A DNA stretch of 64,000 bases from Lachnospiraceae bacterium. GTDB lineage: Bacteria > Bacillota > Clostridia > Lachnospirales > Lachnospiraceae. The notes beneath the pieces were generated by a model. The model made no database searches. It was not told the origin of the DNA and worked only from the letters and a program-made list of their open reading frames with translations. The first letter of the stretch is position 1. The number at the start of each line of letters is the position of its first letter. The translations under genes and the position numbers were made by a program. Below, piece after piece: positions 61,320-64,000 of the stretch. The stretch covers positions 1 to 64,000 of the forward strand of contig JAFQOE010000051.1 of the NCBI GenBank assembly GCA_017395635.1. Reading direction: 5' to 3'.

Positions 61320-64000
61320 ATGAGAATAGGTTTAGATGTAGGTTCCACTACCTTAAAATGTGTTGTCTTGGATGATAAGGACCAGATTGTTTATAAGGAT
61401 TATCAGAGACATTTTTCTCAAATTACCAGCAAAACGGTAGGGATGTTGCAGGATATTATTGCACAGTTTCCAGACGAGAAGGAAATGAGCTTGTGTATTT
61501 CCGGTTCTGCCGGCATGGGAATTGCAGATACGCTTGGTATTACATTTGAGCAGGAAGTATACGCTACTCGTGTTGCTGTGAATAAGATGATTCCGGGGAC
61601 AGACGTTGTAATCGAATTGGGTGGGGAAGATGCAAAGATTCTTTTCCTTACAGATGGATTAGAGGTTCGAATGAATGGTTCTTGTGCGGGTGGTACAGGT
61701 GCATTTATTGATCAGATGGCAACATTGCTTAACATGGAAGCGGGAGCTATGAATGAAGCAGCCAAGAATTATGAAAAGATATATACGATTGCCAGCCGTT
61801 GTGGTGTTTTTGCCAAGTCAGATGTTCAGCCATTATTGAATCAGGGAGCACAGAAAAATGATATTGCTGCAAGCATTTTCTATGCTGTGGTTAATCAGAC
61901 AATCGCAGGACTTGCGCAGGGTAGAGAAATAGAAGGTAAAGTTGTATATCTTGGCGGTCCACTTACTTTCTTATCAGAATTACGTAAAGCATTTGATGAA
62001 ACTTTGAAATTAGAAGGTATTGCTCCGGATAACTCATTGTACTACGTAGCAATGGGAGCGGCACTAAGGAAAGATAGCAAGAAGTTCCAATTGACGGAAT
62101 TGATTGATAAGATTGATGGATATACGGCATCTGGAGGATATGCAAGCTGTAATCCATTGTTTACATCAGAGGAAGAATATAATGTTTTTGTTGAGCGTCA
62201 TAAGAGAAATTCAGATCATATCAAAAATATTGATACGATAGATGGAAAAGCATTTTTAGGAATTGATGCAGGCTCCACAACAGTAAAGGCAGTAGTAATT
62301 GATCGGGATGCCAATATTTTGTGTTCTGAATATCTTCCAAATGGTGGTAATCCGGTTCCGATTATTAAGGAGTTTTTGGAAAAGTTATATGTTAAGTATC
62401 CGGATATTCAGATTGAGGCATCAGCGGTAACCGGTTATGGTGAAGAGATTATTATGAATGCATTTGGAGTGGATTTTGGTATTGTTGAAACCGTAGCTCA
62501 TTTTACTGCAGCCAAGAAGTTTCAGCCTAATGTTGATTTTATTATTGATATCGGTGGACAGGATATTAAGTGTTTCCAAATTCGCAACAATGCAATTGAT
62601 AATATATTCTTGAACGAAGCATGTTCATCGGGATGTGGTTCTTTCTTACAAACTTTTGCAGGTGCGTTGGGATATGGTATTGCTGATTTTGCAAAGCTTG
62701 GTCTGTATGCAGATAAGCCGGTGGATTTGGGTTCACGTTGTACGGTGTTTATGAATTCTTCTGTTAAGCAGGCACAGAAAGATGGAGCTACAATTGAAAA
62801 CATTTCGGCAGGACTCTCTATTTCAGTTGTAAAAAATGCATTATATAAAGTAATTCGTGCAGCTTCTGCTAAGCAACTTGGTGAAAACATTGTTGTACAG
62901 GGAGGAACATTCCTTAATAATGCAGTGTTACGTGCTTTTGAGCAGGAAATCGGTCATGATGTAGTAAGACCTGAAATGGCAGGTATTATGGGCGCGTATG
63001 GTGCAGCTCTCTATGCACAGGAGAATAGCAATGGTGATAGCAAGATCGTGGACAGTAAAGGATTGAAGGAGTTCAAACACGAAATTACCATGACAACATG
63101 TAATGGTTGTAGCAATCATTGTAAGTTAACCATTAATACATTTGCAAATGGAAGAAGATTCATTAGTGGTAACCGCTGTGATAAGCCTACCTCTAAGAAA
63201 GCAGTAGGTGAGCAATACGATTTATATGATTACAAATTGAAGTTGTTGGATGAATATAGACATTCTAATATTCCGGAAGATATTGCAAAGGGTACGATTG
63301 GTATTCCAATGGGACTTAATATGTATGAGTTGTTACCATTTTGGTATACATTGTTTACAAGATTAGGTTTTAATGTTATCACGTCGCCAAATTCATCCAG
63401 AAGTTTGTATTTAAGTGGGCAGCATACCATTCCGTCCGATACAGTATGTTTTCCTGCCAAATTATTGCATGGACATATTGAGGCGTTGCTAAATGAGAAT
63501 GTAGATGCTATTTTCTATCCATGCTTAAGTTACAACTTAGATGAAGGCTTAGGTGACAATCACTATAACTGTCCGGTGGTGGCATACTATCCAGAGGTGT
63601 TAGAGGCCAATGTAAAGGCGTTAAAGAATGTGAAGTTTATATATGATTATCTTGGTATTCATAGACGTAAGGATTTTACAAAGAAGTTTCATGCGGTCTT
63701 AGAGAAACATTTTGGCAAGATAAAGCTTGCAGATGTAATTGCAGCATGTAATGCAGCCTATGATGAGCATGAAAAGCATATGCAACTTGTACGCATGGAG
63801 GGTAGAAAGTACCTTCGTATTGCAAAGCGTGAGGATAGACCGGTAGTGGTTCTTGCTGGAAGACCTTATCATTTAGACCTTGAGGTAAATCATGGTATTA
63901 ACAAATTGATTTGTGATTTGGGAGCTATTGTAATCACAGAGGATTCGGTATCGGATATGGCAAGACATGTAGATACTAAAGTATTGAATCAATGGATGTA
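61320..64000 (+). CDS. Giant 2-hydroxyacyl-CoA dehydratase activator-type protein (partial)
   Basis: Open from ATG 61320 to the window end without a stop (at least 893 residues). Two BadF/BadG/BcrA/BcrD-type ASKHA ATPase modules in tandem: residues 1-270 (LDVGSTTLKCVV, ELGGEDAKI, GSCAGGTGAFID) and about 305-560 (GIDAGSTTVKAVV, DIGGQDIKC, SSGCGSFLQTF). A CNGCSNHC cysteine motif follows near 590, then DUF2229-like and HgdB-like regions (FPAKLLHGHIEALL, YPCLSYN, VLAGRPYHLD). Such proteins are common in Clostridia. The ATPase modules of related systems donate electrons to dehydratases at the cost of ATP. The substrate is unknown. SD AAAGAGG. Confidence 0.85.
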   Translation, partial: MRIGLDVGSTTLKCVVLDDKDQIVYKDYQRHFSQITSKTVGMLQDIIAQFPDEKEMSLCISGSAGMGIADTLGITFEQEVYATRVAVNKMIPGTDVVIELGGEDAKILFLTDGLEVRMNGSCAGGTGAFIDQMATLLNMEAGAMNEAAKNYEKIYTIASRCGVFAKSDVQPLLNQGAQKNDIAASIFYAVVNQTIAGLAQGREIEGKVVYLGGPLTFLSELRKAFDETLKLEGIAPDNSLYYVAMGAALRKDSKKFQLTELIDKIDGYTASGGYASCNPLFTSEEEYNVFVERHKRNSDHIKNIDTIDGKAFLGIDAGSTTVKAVVIDRDANILCSEYLPNGGNPVPIIKEFLEKLYVKYPDIQIEASAVTGYGEEIIMNAFGVDFGIVETVAHFTAAKKFQPNVDFIIDIGGQDIKCFQIRNNAIDNIFLNEACSSGCGSFLQTFAGALGYGIADFAKLGLYADKPVDLGSRCTVFMNSSVKQAQKDGATIENISAGLSISVVKNALYKVIRAASAKQLGENIVVQGGTFLNNAVLRAFEQEIGHDVVRPEMAGIMGAYGAALYAQENSNGDSKIVDSKGLKEFKHEITMTTCNGCSNHCKLTINTFANGRRFISGNRCDKPTSKKAVGEQYDLYDYKLKLLDEYRHSNIPEDIAKGTIGIPMGLNMYELLPFWYTLFTRLGFNVITSPNSSRSLYLSGQHTIPSDTVCFPAKLLHGHIEALLNENVDAIFYPCLSYNLDEGLGDNHYNCPVVAYYPEVLEANVKALKNVKFIYDYLGIHRRKDFTKKFHAVLEKHFGKIKLADVIAACNAAYDEHEKHMQLVRMEGRKYLRIAKREDRPVVVLAGRPYHLDLEVNHGINKLICDLGAIVITEDSVSDMARHVDTKVLNQWM

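Overview
The window is about 38-40% G+C and reads as a chromosome segment of an endospore-forming Clostridia, most likely a Lachnospiraceae. The evidence is a spoIIAA-spoIIAB-sigF operon, two spoVA loci, AddAB, a BceRS/BceAB-type peptide detoxification module, a FliB-like protein, strong AGGAGG ribosome binding sites and simple sigma-A promoters. I cannot name the genus. There is no rRNA, no CRISPR array, no prophage and no complete insertion sequence, and I recognised no tRNA.

Layout. 0-4.4 kb: the end of an unidentified gene, a tyrosine recombinase, and a translationally coupled pair (metallophosphoesterase plus a ParB-like/BMP fusion) on the minus strand, then a repeat-rich 640-bp intergenic region. 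4.4-13.4 kb: a chemosensory operon (PAS histidine kinase, REC-HD-GYP, CheR, CheB, CheY-like, CheA, CheW, MCP) with no flagellar genes. 13.5-24.7 kb: topoisomerase III, a left-handed beta-helix protein, a small FMN_bind-like membrane protein, and addB-addA. 24.8-29.6 kb: a BceRS two-component system and BceAB transporter with a perfect 10-4-10 operator. 29.7-34.8 kb: a tandem flavodoxin/iron-sulfur flavoprotein, queF, folC, a 49-residue gene and a zinc-ribbon/TPR membrane protein. 34.9-38.3 kb: the spoIIA operon behind a sigma-H-like promoter, a hotdog thioesterase and aroB. 38.4-42 kb (minus): a PAS-GGDEF-EAL protein and spoVAA-spoVAB-spoVAC with sigma-G-like promoters. 42.3-47.3 kb: a DHH phosphoesterase, a PUA-less proB, FliB and a Na/Pi symporter behind a Pho-box-like array. 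47.4-48.8 kb (minus): an Sm-like small protein with two good starts, and a DUF3169/XRE pair behind a multi-operator region. 49.1-52.2 kb: a DUF3006-like small protein, a degenerate CbiT-like protein, a small lipoprotein, and spoVAD-spoVAE. 52.3-64 kb: a class A PBP, an IMPACT/YigZ protein, a lipoprotein, an RND transporter with a long coiled-coil insert, and a truncated giant 2-hydroxyacyl-CoA dehydratase activator-type protein.

How it fits together. Forespore sigma-F control, SpoVA dipicolinate channel genes and cell-wall functions mark the sporulation programme. The chemosensory operon ends in both CheY-like and c-di-GMP-phosphodiesterase-type (HD-GYP) outputs, and an EAL protein lies elsewhere in the window, so c-di-GMP signalling looks important. 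The most unusual feature is the intergenic DNA: a dispersed family of short palindromes (arms CGTAACTAT / ATAGTTACG) occurs at least six times with compensatory arm changes, often close to ribosome binding sites. One copy sits in a roughly 129-bp element flanked by 13-bp direct repeats. I did not find one obviously new large system. The best candidates for something undescribed are this palindrome family, the ParB-BMP/phosphoesterase pair, and the genes whose Shine-Dalgarno sequence is separated from the start codon by a hairpin (spoVAB, proB).
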